NCBI GenBank assembly: GCA_022376515.1
Contig: WTXI01000497.1
Span: forward strand, 1-21,619
Direction of reading: 5' to 3'
Length of the DNA: 21,619 bases
Source of the DNA: Lactifluus volemus
Taxonomy: Eukaryota; Basidiomycota; Agaricomycetes; Russulales; Russulaceae
The translations under genes and the position numbers were made by a program. How positions within the stretch are numbered: position 1 is the first letter of the stretch; each line of letters starts with the position of its first letter. The notes beneath the pieces are model-generated. The model was given only the letters and a program-made list of their open reading frames with translations. It was not told the origin of the DNA and made no database searches. This document shows, piece after piece, positions 8,551 through 18,568 of the stretch.

Positions 8551-11500
8551 ATGGCACCAAAGAACAAAGGGAAGAAGAGTAAAAATGCGGATGATGATGT
8601 TTTCTGGTGCGTCGCGCGATCGTGTCCCATCTGGATGTAATAACGTCATTACTCATTCCAGGGAGACAGTCGGAACATCGGCCGCGGGAAACAACCTCGC
8701 ATCCACCAACGATGTTCCGGATGGCGACCTCCAACATAAAGCACTCAACCAGGGCTCATTTGCGGCCCTGGGGGCGACAGATAACCCGGGACAAGTTGAT
8801 GAAGAGGAAGATTTCGGGGGTCTCATGGTGCGCATCACATCCATTCGTTCGCGCTGGGACTTTAATTTCCATTCTTTCAGTCTACATTACGTGCAACTCA
8901 GAAGAACAAGAAGGTCAAGAAGAAAGGTGCTGCAGCTACTTCGACAGCGTCCGTCTCCTTCGCAGATGGACCTCCCCCGGGTGAAGGCTCAGATAGAGAA
9001 GCCGCAGCTGCGAGGGGCGATATCTCCGCTCCTAGAGCAGGCATAGAAGTGACGCCGGATGACCTTGCTGATGAAGAATGGGGTCCTGTGAAAGAGAAGG
9101 GGAAAAAGGGAAAGGCAAAAGGAAAGAAACCCGATGCGGAGGATGGGGATGCGATTCAAGGTGCGTGCTAACGAGTGTGATACCTATTACTGTTCTTACA
9201 TGATTTCAGCTCCTGAGGGAAGTCACTCGGGACCCTCTCCTGGAGACGCTGCACCGTCTGCAGAAGCAAATGATGCAGAGGATGCCGAAACGGGTGAAGG
9301 TCCAAAAATATTGTCAAAGAAAGAGAAGGAACGGTTGAAGAAGGAGAAGGAAAAGGTCGTCAGACAGTTTCCTGTGTGGGTGGGATTTACTAACTCCATT
9401 CGCTCGACTAGGCAAAGAAAAAGGCCCAGTCAGCTGCTAAGAAAGCTCAAGGTGGTGCCGAAACAGAGGTTGCAGTAACAACGGAGCACCCACCACCGGT
9501 ACCAGAATCCCCTGCCGCCGCTCTCGCTACTACCAACAAAGAAGACGATGAAGGCGAGGATGGCGAGGCAGCTGGTGGCGAAGGGGACGCGAAAAAGAAG
9601 AAGAAAAAGAAGAAAGCAAAGAAGGATGACGAACCCGCTCCTGCTCCGGTAAAGAAGAAGGGTGTGGCTGGCATCGGTGCACTCAAGGCTATGATGGAGG
9701 AGAAGAAGCGAATCGAGGAAGAAGCAAGAAGGAGGGAGGAGGAGGAGCGAAAGCGCATCGAGGAGGAGGAACGCAGAGCTGAGGAAGAGGCGCAACGGAA
9801 AGAGGAAGAAAAACAAAGAAAAAAGGAGAAGGAAAAGGTGTGTCGCCACTATCCGCATTATGCACCGTTATCTTATCTGCTACTTCAGGCCAAGCGCGAG
9901 GTAGCGAGGAAAGAGGGGCGTTTGCTCACGAAAAAACAAAAGGAAGAGCAGCGCGCTGCGGAGATTCGTAGGCAAGCATTACTATCGTCAGGCGTGCAGA
10001 TCGAAGGGTTACATCAACCTGGGGCTCCTGCAAAGCGTCCTGTTTACGGTAACCGCAAAAAGGGTGGTTCTGCAAAAGGTGGTTCGCCTGCGCCCGATTC
10101 TGTCCCTCAGACACCGGAACCGCCCCGTCCTAAGGAACTTGCGCCGGAACCCATTCCCGAACCCGAGCCTTCACCGTCTGCTGTGGAAAAGGTGGCAGAA
10201 GATGTCCCAGATGACTGGGAAGCCTCGAGCGAAGAGGAAAAGGGCCCTCCGGCTGCAGAAGTGAAGGAGACTTGGGATGACCCCAGTGAGGAGGAAGCCC
10301 CCGTGCCAAAACCCACACCTGCGCCCCGTGGCGCGGCAAAGACTGTTCCCACAAAAGGTTTGCTGTTCGTCATCTATTGTATCTTCGCTCGTCTGATCTG
10401 CACCTAGCGAACAGTGCCCCCGCCGGCAGGCCTTCGGCGGCCAAAGCCAATCCTTCCTCTGAATCCAGTTCCGATGAGTCTGAAACGGAGGATGACTCGG
10501 AAGAGGATTCTGAAGAGGAGAGCGACTCGGATTCTGACGAGTCAGAAGATGCTCGAACTACTGTCCAGCGGATGGCTGCTCAGCGCAAGGCCGAAGCTGC
10601 TGTGCGGCGGCAGAAGGCACGCGAAGAGGCCATTGCGGCTGGAAGTAAAGATGACCTTCGTAGCCCTATTTGTTGCATTTTGGGACATGTGGACACGGGG
10701 AAGACCAAACTTTTGGACAAAGTATGCCCTGCCTACTTTGGCTCGCCGTGGTGCTGAGTTTTCGGGCCCTAGATCCGCCAAACGAATGTCCAGGAGGGGG
10801 AGGCCGGTGGTATCACGCAACAAATCGGTGCAACCTACTTCCCGGTAGAGGCTATCAGAATGAAGACCGCCGTTCTGAATAAAGTACTCTTTTCGCTACA
10901 TTTCTCACTCATACGCCTGACGTATCTCGCCAGGATGACCAGCAAGAATTCAAAGTCCCGGGTCTCCTGGTCATTGACACCCCAGGACACGAATCCTTCA
11001 CGAATCTGCGATCCCGCGGCAGCTCTTTATGCAACATTGCGATCCTCGTCGTAGATATTATGGTATGTCCCAACGAGTATCTTACCATGTCTCGCTCTTC
11101 ACTTGCCGTGCAGCATGGTCTGGAACCACAGACCCTGGAGTCCCTGCGACTACTCCGCGACAGGAAGACGCCGTTTATTGTTGCTCTTAACAAAGTTCGT
11201 CTGTCACTACTTGAGCCTACCTAACGCACTCTGACGAAGGTTTAGATCGATCGTATCTATGGTTGGGAGGCAACGCCAGACGGGGCCTTCCAAGAGTCTT
11301 TGGCAAAACAGAAACGCTCAGTGCAGCGTGAATTCGAAGATAGGGTGCAGAGGACGATTCTGGCATTCGCAGAACAGGGCCTCAACTCGGCGCTCTACTA
11401 TGAGAACAAGAACTTCGCGCGGAATGTGTCACTTGTGCCGACATCTGCTATCACTGGCGAGGGTGTGCCCGACATGATTCTATTGCTCGTGAATCTCACT

Positions 11501-12984
11501 CAGCAGCGCATGAGCGACCGCCTCATGTATTTGTCGGAGCTTGAGTGTACTGTACTTGAGGTCAAGGTCATCGAAGGTCTCGGTACTACAATCGACGTGG
11601 TCCTATCAAATGGCGTCTTACACGAAGGCGACAAGATTGTAGTGTGTGGGCTCAATGGCCCAATAGTGACACAAGTTCGAGCCCTTCTCACACCCCAGCC
11701 GCTCCGGGAGCTGCGAATCAAGGTATGTATGTCCCATATGAATTCTGCGTTGTTCTTACGATTCGCTGGAGTCGTCGTACGTTCATCACAAAGATGTCAG
11801 AGCCGCGCTCGGTGTCAAGGTAGTCGCGCCTGACCTCGAGAAAGCAATCGCGGGATCGCGTCTCCTCGTGGTCGGACCAGACGATGAGGAGGATGACCTA
11901 CGTGACGAAGTCATGTCCGACCTGACGTCGTTGCTCAATTCGATAGACAAGTCGGGCCGCGGTGTGTGTGTACAAGCGAGTACGCTTGGTTCTCTCGAAG
12001 CCCTGCTCGACTTCTTGAAAGCTAGCAAGATCCCGGTATCGGGAATCAACATTGGCCCTGTACACAAGAAGGACATAATGCGAGCCGCTACGATGTTGGA
12101 AAAGGCCCGCGAGCTTGCTTGTATTCTCTGTTTCGATGTTCCAGTGGACAAGGACGCGGACCGGCTTGCAGAAGAGATGGGAATCCGGCTCTTCAAAGGT
12201 AACATACGTTCTTATTTCTGCCTTCTCACCGTACCTTCTGACTCGACCCCCTGTAGCGGATATCATCTATCACTTGTTCGACTCGTTTACGGCATACAAC
12301 GCCGAGATCGTCGAGGCGAAGCGCCGTGATGCAGCTCCCATGGCCGTTTGGCCATGCCGTCTGAAGACCATCGCGTGCTTTTGCAAGCGGGATCCGATCA
12401 TTCTTGGTGTTGACATCCTTGATGGAAATCTGCGTGTGGGTACTCCGCTGTGCGTGGTGAAGAATGACCCTGCGACCGGGGCGAAGGAAATTATCGAGCT
12501 TGGCAAGATGTATAAATGTGATCTTTCTTGTCTATACAATGGTGGGACTGACGTTGTGTCTCGCAGCACGTCTTTAGAAATCAATCACAAATCTATGGAA
12601 GTAGGTGTAATAACGATTCTCTAGCAAAGGAACGGTTCTGATGAGGCTACTGCTCAGCTTGTAAAGAAGACCCAGGCTGGCGGTGGTGTCGCCGTCAAGA
12701 TTGAGCACGCGGTGTATCAGTCAGCGAAAATGTTTGGGCGACATTTCGACGAAAAGGACGAGGTCTATAGTCGGATATCGCGGCAGAGCATAGACGTTCT
12801 CAAGGTCTGCCCGACTTCTCATGGACGAGTTTGCTGTTCCTTTGACACGTCCATAGAGCTCTTTCAAGGCCGACGTTTCCACCGAAGAATGGCTGTTGAT
12901 CAAAGCCTTGAAAAGCGTAAGACTGTTCGCTGCTTTTAATGGCTAAGTGCTGACCGCTGGTTGTAGCGTCTCGACATCCCTTAA
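8551..12984 (+). CDS. FUN12: Translation initiation factor eIF5B (GTPase for subunit joining)
   Basis: Exons: 8551-8606, 8662-8827, 8881-9160, 9210-9355, 9412-9837, 9889-10357, 10408-10721, 10773-10883, 10934-11062, 11114-11194, 11246-11722, 11772-12198, 12257-12509, 12567-12600, 12658-12804, 12857-12916, 12967-12984. They join to about 1197 aa, within the range of known eIF5B. This cytosolic GTPase promotes 60S joining after start-codon selection. The N-terminal ~500 residues are low-complexity and Lys/Glu/Ala/Pro rich, with a charged coiled-coil (about 280-360) and a Ser/Asp/Glu tract (about 530-560). The G domain shows [13 protein letters not shown] (about 607-619), switch [22 protein letters not shown] (671-676) and NKID (725-728). 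Later domains include [17 protein letters not shown], the [13 protein letters not shown] region and C-terminal KISRQS-like [11 protein letters not shown], ending SRLDIP. Intron 14 is read as 12601-12657. Confidence 0.97.
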
Positions 12985-13119
12985 ACGCTAGCCCATGCAA
13001 CGGTGTACCCATCATTCACTACATCTCACTTGCTATGAATGTCATGTCATCGACTTGCGGAATGTTGTAGCACTAAAACACAAGCAATGAATCCGTCATG
13101 ATGTATGTTTACAGTACCA

Positions 13120-13779
13120 ATCAAATGCATTCATGGCACATGTAGCTACTATTGAACCCTCCAATGGACACGCTTACATCATAATACTTACACACGCATG
13201 TCATAGCTACATTACTCTCTGCACAATGACCGCATTGCTGAACAGCGAAGACTCGAACCAAGAGCGTTTCCAAGTCGTCGTTACACACTACCTTGGGTTT
13301 CTTGGCCGGTCCACTCTAATTCCCCGTCTGCTCCAAAAAGGGCGCGAGAAGTTTGCGTCTCCCGTGCGTCATGCTGACCAAACCATGCGAAATATAGATT
13401 TGACTCGGACCTCGCAGCTGGATCATTCGTCCTAGTCAGGAGGGTCTTCCTTGTGGCGGCAACACATGCTAAAATCCGGGTCCCTCTGAGGATAACGGTC
13501 CATTGCGGCTTGCTACGATGCAGAGAATGGCATGATACTGACTTGTCGAACATGACTCAAAGATTGGTCGCGCGGCTGGTACATGTGGCGTGCGAGAACG
13601 TCTATGGTCGGCAATATACCGGTGATATACACTGGCACTGCGTAGAAGCTATGTGAGAAGCGAGAAGCATCATGATAAACGCACCCGCGGCCGTCATCAC
13701 GAACTGTGGCTGCAATATGAAGTTCAACTGCAAGTGATGGAAGAAATATGTTCTCGTCAATGAGAACGTTTGGCTTCAT
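13120..13779 (-). other. Possible coding remnants or unidentified gene convergent with eIF5B
   Basis: Two overlapping open stretches of 88-90 codons (13513-13779 and 13281-13553) have protein-like composition. One carries VYITGILPTIDVLARHMYQP, the other SNLYFAWFGQHDARE. A plausible 54-bp GT...AG intron (13238-13291) would join the second to a stop at 13212-13214. I do not recognise a family and cannot link the two stretches with convincing splice sites. They may be a short gene, a decayed gene, or chance frames. Confidence 0.22.
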
Positions 13780-14052
13780 GTTGCTCTAGGGATTAACTGA
13801 GTTATTCGTGAATGTCATCGGTCACCGAGTGACGACATGGAGGACTGCCATTTCTACCTACTTCCACTGCAGAGGCGTGGCGACAAAACCGATGGAAGGG
13901 AGCAATGGGGGACCAAATCTTCTCATATTCTCTCAAGAGTGTGCGACAAAAAAAGACAGACAGACGAACAGAAATGAGAAAGAGATCAAAGAGGAGGCAA
14001 AACGCGAGGGGGTGAAACTGCAGTGCAAGCTTAAGGGAAAGTGAGAGAGACT

Positions 14053-14202
14053 GATGAGGAGCGAGGATGGAAATAATTAATCTATGTACAGTAAGGAACA
14101 GTCCAATGTGATAGGCAATGTCCTCTTCTATGCCATTTGCCTATCACACTGGACTGTTCCTTAGTGTACATAGATTTGTTATTTCCATCCTCGCTCCTCA
14201 TC
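14053..14202. repeat. Large near-perfect inverted repeat, 66-bp arms and 18-nt loop
   Basis: The left arm 14053-14118 (starting GATGAGGAGCGAGGATGG) is the reverse complement of 14137-14202 with only about five mismatches, most of them clustered near 14074-14078. The 18-nt centre at 14119-14136 can itself fold partly (ATGGCA against TGCCAT type pairing). A transcript would form a ~65-bp stem, like a small-RNA precursor. Alternatively it is a foldback transposable element (MITE-like). No clear target-site duplication flanks it. No gene overlaps it. Confidence 0.93.
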
Positions 14203-14253
14203 CGAGTCGGCCTGTTTTGTTCGGTTTTACGACCTGTGCCGAACGTTAAGATT
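14202..14253. repeat. Copy A of a ~51-bp dispersed direct repeat
   Basis: CCGAGTCGGCCTGTTTTGTT begins directly at the right end of the 66-bp hairpin and continues through ACCTGTGCCGAACG to AAGATTT. It matches 14652-14702 in the same orientation with roughly 85 percent identity including small indels. Confidence 0.82.
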
Positions 14254-14651
14254 TGATACCTAGCACAGCTCCACTGCCCGCCAAAATGTCATTCGAAAAT
14301 CCAAATCCCTGCCCGGAAAACTATTGCGCTCGATACATCACAACCTACATGTCTTGGTTTGAATGACGACCGACTCGGACGGGCAGCACAATCAATGGGC
14401 CACTAAAATACCGCGCGTATGGTAACGCTTTCGTGTATTGCGAGACGTTGAGGTCGAGAGAGAAGTCGAGAGTCCTTGCGGCGCGTACAGTCTCACGACA
14501 GGTGCTATCGCAAATGATGTGGCGATCTATGTTCAGAAGTGGCGTAAACTGAGAAGGAAAACCCAAGAAATGAGCAGGAAAAAAGAGCCGTACATGCATC
14601 ACATCTCCCGTCAAGGTGCAATCGAGAAGCCGCTTACAAAGTCGGTGCTCG

Positions 14652-14702
14652 CCGAGTCGGCCTGTTTGTTCGTCTTTACTACCTGTGCCGACGATGAGAT
14701 TT
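14652..14702. repeat. Copy B of the ~51-bp dispersed direct repeat
   Basis: CCGAGTCGGCCTGTTTGTTC...ACCTGTGCCGACG...GAGATTT matches copy A 450 bp upstream. The interval between copies (14254-14651) may therefore be an inserted or duplicated unit. Copy B has no hairpin next to it. Confidence 0.82.
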
Positions 14703-15069
14703 GCCAGTGATAAAAAGCACAACTGCGAACTCACATTGGCACTTCCGATGGGAATTGAACACCAGAGTCGTTATAAGGAGAGGCGATGATCGGGTCGAGA
14801 GAGCGATCCCACTGGCAGAAGATGCCTGCGTCAAGCACAATGGTTTATGGTTTACCAAGCGACTGGTAGCTGTGGATGTTCAAGAGATATTATAGTGGAC
14901 AGTTCAGCAAACAGCAGGCATTGAAGTTTTGAAATTGTACGTGCGGAGGGGTCCGAAGGGATTAAGGGTTCGGTAGGTGGTGATTAGAAAGAAACAGGAG
15001 GGTAAATCATGGAGAACGCTTAGGAGTTTAGGGGAATTAGTGATGCGGCCAGCGAAAACTTTGCTGACA
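14703..15069. other. No supported gene
   Basis: The open frames on both strands are short and motif-free. The minus strand around 14740-14790 holds a tRNA-like TTCAATTCCC segment and a TTATAA loop, but no cloverleaf can be formed. Confidence 0.45.
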
Positions 15070-15240
15070 TTAATCCAACAAAACCTCAGGATATACCATG
15101 TTCGACGTGGCATGCAGGAGCATAACATTTGCGGGATATGATCCGCGAGAACGCGACGTACAGCTGACCATGCGTGAACAAAGGGATTGCGCAATTGATG
15201 ATGGTCCATTTCTGCGCAACGCAAGACAGATTCGAGACAT
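15070..15240 (-). pseudogene. Decayed C-terminal end of a PIF1/Helitron-type helicase
   Basis: Two minus-strand frames together resemble the end of PIF1-family helicases, including Helitron RepHel proteins. One frame gives IPLFTHGQLYVAFSRIIS (about 15138-15191), close to the family's 'FxHGQLYVALSR' helicase motif VI. The overlapping frame continues with PANVMLLHATSNMVYPEVLL and a stop at 15070-15072. These match consecutive parts of one protein, so a frameshift near 15130-15140 breaks the copy. No earlier helicase motifs (Walker A and B) are seen nearby, so only the tail remains. A host PIF1 paralogue relic is an alternative to a Helitron. Confidence 0.5.
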
Positions 15241-15355
15241 GGTTGAGTGCACCGTGACGAAGCGCCGTTGCTTGTCGTTGAGCAACTAAGCGCAAGGAAG
15301 CAGCCGAGGTGCTGTTCAGCATACGATTGTTGTTCGTCACGATGACCTATGCAAG

Positions 15356-16036
15356 TTGTTACAGTACGTGTTGCGGACGGTTCTCACATTTCTCCCAGTC
15401 AAAGCAGGATACCGACTGCGCGCCCTCACCGTGACCCGGTCATCGCCGCTTTCAGAAGTCTGGCTCCGCGGCATCTCCGGGCTCCACGCGCCCTGCCTTT
15501 CCCAACCGCACGCTACCGCTCTCAACCCACCCACTTCTCCCCCACCACCATCAAACACAAGACAAGCCGCCGGATCCTCTGCGCCACAGCGCGATGGTCC
15601 CGATTATGTACAGGCGGAGGGTGGTTATCTCATCCATTGGGTGCGCATCACTGTCGTGAACTTCTCCATCTGAGAGTGCTTCCTTTGTTGGTCGTGCCAG
15701 ATGACAACTCGTGTATATTTGCCTCCGTTGCGTTGGTATTCGAGCAGGACATACGAAGGGCACCCGCAATCCGCTAGAGTGTGTCATAAACAATCTATCT
15801 CAGGCGAGAGTCATCTCTTTCAGTCGTAGCAGGGGTGCGAACGAAACTACTAATACTTTCCCCCAGTCCCACCCATATCATCATCTACCGGTTTCCTTGG
15901 TTCCGTCTCTGTCCTGTCGTTACTGAACATCCTCCAGGGGTCCGCGCGACAACTACATCCGCACGATCTCTTTTCCCGAATTCCTGGGGAGGTGCGATAG
16001 AGCTCAATCCTCGCAGCGCACTACGGCACCGAAGTC
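15356..16036 (+). pseudogene. OTU1: Broken copy of an OTU1/YOD1-type deubiquitinase gene
   Basis: OTU1 proteins are cysteine deubiquitinases that work with Cdc48/p97. Here family pieces appear in order but in different frames. First come VKAGYRLRALTV (UBX-like N-terminal part) and a Pro/Ser linker to APQRDGPDYVQAEGGYLIHW. Then VPDDNSCIFASVALVFEQDI (15691 on) carries the catalytic Cys box, with DNSC intact. PRDNYIRTISFP follows, then NSWGGAIEL, then ILAAHYGTEV ending near 16036. Damage: the intron before VPDDNSC has TTG where the acceptor AG is expected (just before 15691). A TAG stop follows APAIR at the place of a usual Lys. Single-base frame breaks lie before NSWGGAIEL and before ILAAHYG. 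The C-terminal His region and zinc finger are not found. Assembly error is less likely given several lesions. Confidence 0.75.
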
Positions 16037-16835
16037 GGTCCCCGGCGGCAAAGTCGGCCACGTGTCAAACTCTGGATTCGCCCACTTCCGGCGACGTCGC
16101 GGAAAAATGAGCATTCATTCCCATGGCTACAGATGCGCAGGAACTTGGCTAGGTCAGCTGAGCCGCCCCTCCCCCCCTTCTGGTCGACTGCAAGCGGAAT
16201 GTCTGCTTGGAAATCTAATGTATCGCGTAATTCATTATCGATTTGTAGGAGAGGAGCGCCCTCTGATTTCTTATGACAAAATTTCTGATCCGACATCAGG
16301 CCTTGACATGTCGTAAAGGTACTGAAGGCTTGTCAAAGGGAAGACTTGGGCTCCTGTACTACACTGTCACGTGCGGAAGATTTTCCCAAGACCTAGTACA
16401 TAGAGCGTGAATCTGAGCTGCGGTACACTTTGACCTCGGAGGCCTTGTTCGCTGGCAGTACGGTGCCATAGGGCGCAATGGCAAACCGAATATCGGAGAA
16501 TTGGCCTCCAGTGTGATTCTAGTGAAAGGGCAGTACGTACATTTCGGATCGAATTTTGCATAATTGAGCCCGATGATTACATCCCACAGGCGCTTCCTTA
16601 GATGAGTTCGGGTGACGGTGGCGCTGCACCCGTCCGCCGAGGGCCGATCACGGCGAGTAGTCAGGCTACTCTAATTCAAAAAGTTTGGCGGCGCCGCTCC
16701 GCTGTCGTGAAATAATGAAAATCTGTACTCATCTTACGGGTCTGGTGCGTGATTATTAGTCCGAAGGGTGCTCACAGAATCGTTCATCAAACTCTAGAAA
16801 GGAGCCTGAAAACCCACGGACCATGTGGGCTATTA
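16037..16835. other. No supported gene
   Basis: After the OTU1 relic the frames are short (up to 91 codons) and overlap on both strands without recognised motifs. Confidence 0.45.
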
Positions 16836-17033
16836 CTATATTTCATGTGATAAGGGAGAGATACGCGTATTCATATTTGTGAAGAGGAAGGTCCTGGAAA
16901 GGAGGACCGCGGGACGTATAGAGGGGACGACCATGTTTTGAATAAGCTCCTCGAGAAGCCCTGAGGGTGTGTGGCCAGTGACTACGGTGCCAACCCCGCC
17001 AAAGGTCCCAACTCCAGTCCTCCACTGGCAATA
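16836..17033 (-). CDS. Candidate last exon of an unidentified gene
   Basis: After an acceptor-like CCATAG (minus strand, at 17034-17036) a frame is open for 65 codons to a TAG at 16836-16838. The peptide contains GVGTFGGVGTVVTG followed by HTPSGLLEELIQNMVV and ends in an LSHEI tail. The Gly/Val/Thr regularity and absence of stops look protein-like. I do not recognise the family and could not find the preceding exon with confidence, so a chance frame remains possible. Confidence 0.3.
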   Translation of the reverse strand, partial: YCQWRTGVGTFGGVGTVVTGHTPSGLLEELIQNMVVPSIRPAVLLSRTFLFTNMNTRISPLSHEI

Positions 17034-17239
17034 CTATGGAGTCGGACATTTAACCCTCCATCCTCAATCGTTTCTGATTTCAATTCCCCTTCCTGTTCTT
17101 CACCATGTGAAGAGTATCCGAGGAGATAGTCGACCCTTGATGAGGCTTAATCCAATTACCAAGTGACAGAAAATTTCTCTATCCAGGGCTGGCTCTTTTG
17201 TAAATGAATCCTATTCAATGTGGCGTCCTCCACTGGCAA
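17017..17239. repeat. Exact 15-bp direct repeat GTCCTCCACTGGCAA (17017-17031 and 17225-17239)
   Basis: The same 15-mer occurs twice, 208 bp apart and in the same orientation, upstream of the TATA box at 17270. The spacing and position fit either a duplicated regulatory site or a trace of local duplication. The feature spans both copies and the sequence between them. Confidence 0.7.
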
Positions 17240-17269
17240 ACAAGGACAAGTTTGGTTTGGACTGCAGCG

Positions 17270-17276
17270 TATAAAT
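17270..17276 (+). promoter_or_regulatory. TATA box of the gene starting at 17339
   Basis: TATAAAT lies 69 bp upstream of the ATG chosen for the next gene. That leaves room for a start site and a short leader. The frame is also open upstream to an ATG at 17204, but a TATA box inside it favours the ATG at 17339. Confidence 0.55.
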
Positions 17277-17338
17277 CAGGCCCGAAGTTCATCGAGAGTC
17301 CCCGCCGCCTTCCAGTGGTTCCTTTCAGTTACTCACCG

Positions 17339-18084
17339 ATGCCTCAGCCAGCACCTAGTACTCCAACGCAATCCTTCAGTCAGGATCGTTTTGGGGGGGG
17401 GTCTTTCGGCCCATCTCCTGCCAGAGCTGTGAGGCTCTCCACTTCATCATCGTCGTTGATACCTGGATACTCACTGTAAGCTTGTGAAGCCTAACGCCAC
17501 CCCTCCTAGCTTTACCCAACACACGGTGCCGCTCCATAATCCCCAATATCCTACTGTATGTATCGGAGACTCCTCCAATATTTTTAGTCGAAAGCTCAAG
17601 ACAGCTACCATAGGCCTCTTTTAGGGACCTACCCCTACCCCCAGCACCAGCTGGAGTTGGATACTACAACTTGAATGACGCACATGCGGCGGGCTCTGCC
17701 TTGGGTCATGGCCTCAACTATACTATGACTGATCTTTCGGGACCCGATTTTCTTCCACTTAACCATGGCCAATACACGATGGTCAGTATCTTCTACATTA
17801 GTCTCGGGATAATTCTCTGCTCATTTTCCCACTTCATGAAGCCGACCATGCCTGGATACTTCGGACAAGGCGCGCCCAATGACGCTGGATACATGTCTGT
17901 AATCAATCAATTCCCGGGGCACCCCATAAACGTTGCACAACTCCTCCCTGGGGCGTACCGCAACGCAGCGCCGAACAACGACAGGGCTCCTCAAGTATGG
18001 CAGTTGTTTGATTGTTGGGTTCCGTATGCGGAGCAAGATGAGCTTCATCTTACCATAGTTTTCAAGCGAATTCCGTCCGCTTGA
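17339..18084 (+). CDS. Unrecognised basidiomycete-type protein, multi-exon
   Basis: Preferred exons are 17339-17475, 17510-17555, 17614-17781 and 17842-18084, about 197 aa. The start is MPQPAPSTPTQSFSQDRFGG, then a Ser/Arg-rich part (ARAVRLSTSSSSLIPGYS). Next come Pro-rich PLPPAPAGVGYYNLNDAHAA and a Gly/Asn/Pro-rich part (GYFGQGAPNDAGYMSVINQF). No signal peptide, membrane helix or known domain is visible. Introns 2 and 3 (58 and 60 bp) fit the local norm. Intron 1 would be only 34 bp (GTAAGC, CTAAC branch site, CCTAG). One intron 17476 to about 17625 also keeps the frame and drops the small exon. A 64-bp GTATGG...CATAG intron at 17995-18058 could change the C-terminus. The gene is likely real, but its structure is uncertain. 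Confidence 0.6.
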
Positions 18085-18568
18085 ATCCTTTGTTGATTTC
18101 CTTTGTTGTTATCGAATCCTTGTTCCGATTTTATCTTTGGATTGATTGTTCCCTCGGCTCACGTTCAAGTTCTGCCTGGGTTTACCGGTACATAAAAACA
18201 GCTTCTTCAACTAGGCTCGATTCAGTATGATAATTGGCTGGGTGGGGGAGTTACAGTGAAAATGACGGAAATAGGATACTATTTCTTTCATTTCCAGTTG
18301 GTTGCTTGACAGTGATCGTCCAGCTCGGGGGTAACGGTGTTAATGTGCGCCACGACAGGACCAGACAGTGAGGGAGTGCGGAGCAGCCCCTGGTTTCCTC
18401 ATTTTTTTCCATTCGTATATATTAACACTGGCACCGTGAGATGTCAACGGTTTCACATCCCCTCTTGGTACTTGTAATCACCCCGAAGCTGGCCGGTAAA
18501 ACGATTACGGATGTGCTGCTGTGCAACTTGAAAACAGACAAACATACATACATGTGAATGTGTAGCCC
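18085..18568. other. No supported gene
   Basis: T-rich sequence just after the stop at 18084 is compatible with a 3' UTR and polyadenylation region. Beyond it there are only short frames without motifs. Confidence 0.45.

Noticed and set aside
9430..10373. Several long minus-strand frames opposite eIF5B
   Set aside because: They are reverse readings of the Lys/Glu-rich eIF5B region and consist of Ser/Phe/Leu-rich low-complexity sequence.
12601..12624. 24-bp intron in eIF5B
   Set aside because: Too short for normal splicing. The 57-bp alternative to 12657 restores the family sequence and local intron size; the short form is kept only as a possible alternative.
14738..14820. tRNA-like segment on the minus strand (TTCAATTCCC T-loop-like and TTATAA loop suggesting an Ile anticodon)
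   Set aside because: The acceptor, T and anticodon stems do not pair and no matching 5' acceptor strand is found. At most it is a decayed tRNA-derived repeat.
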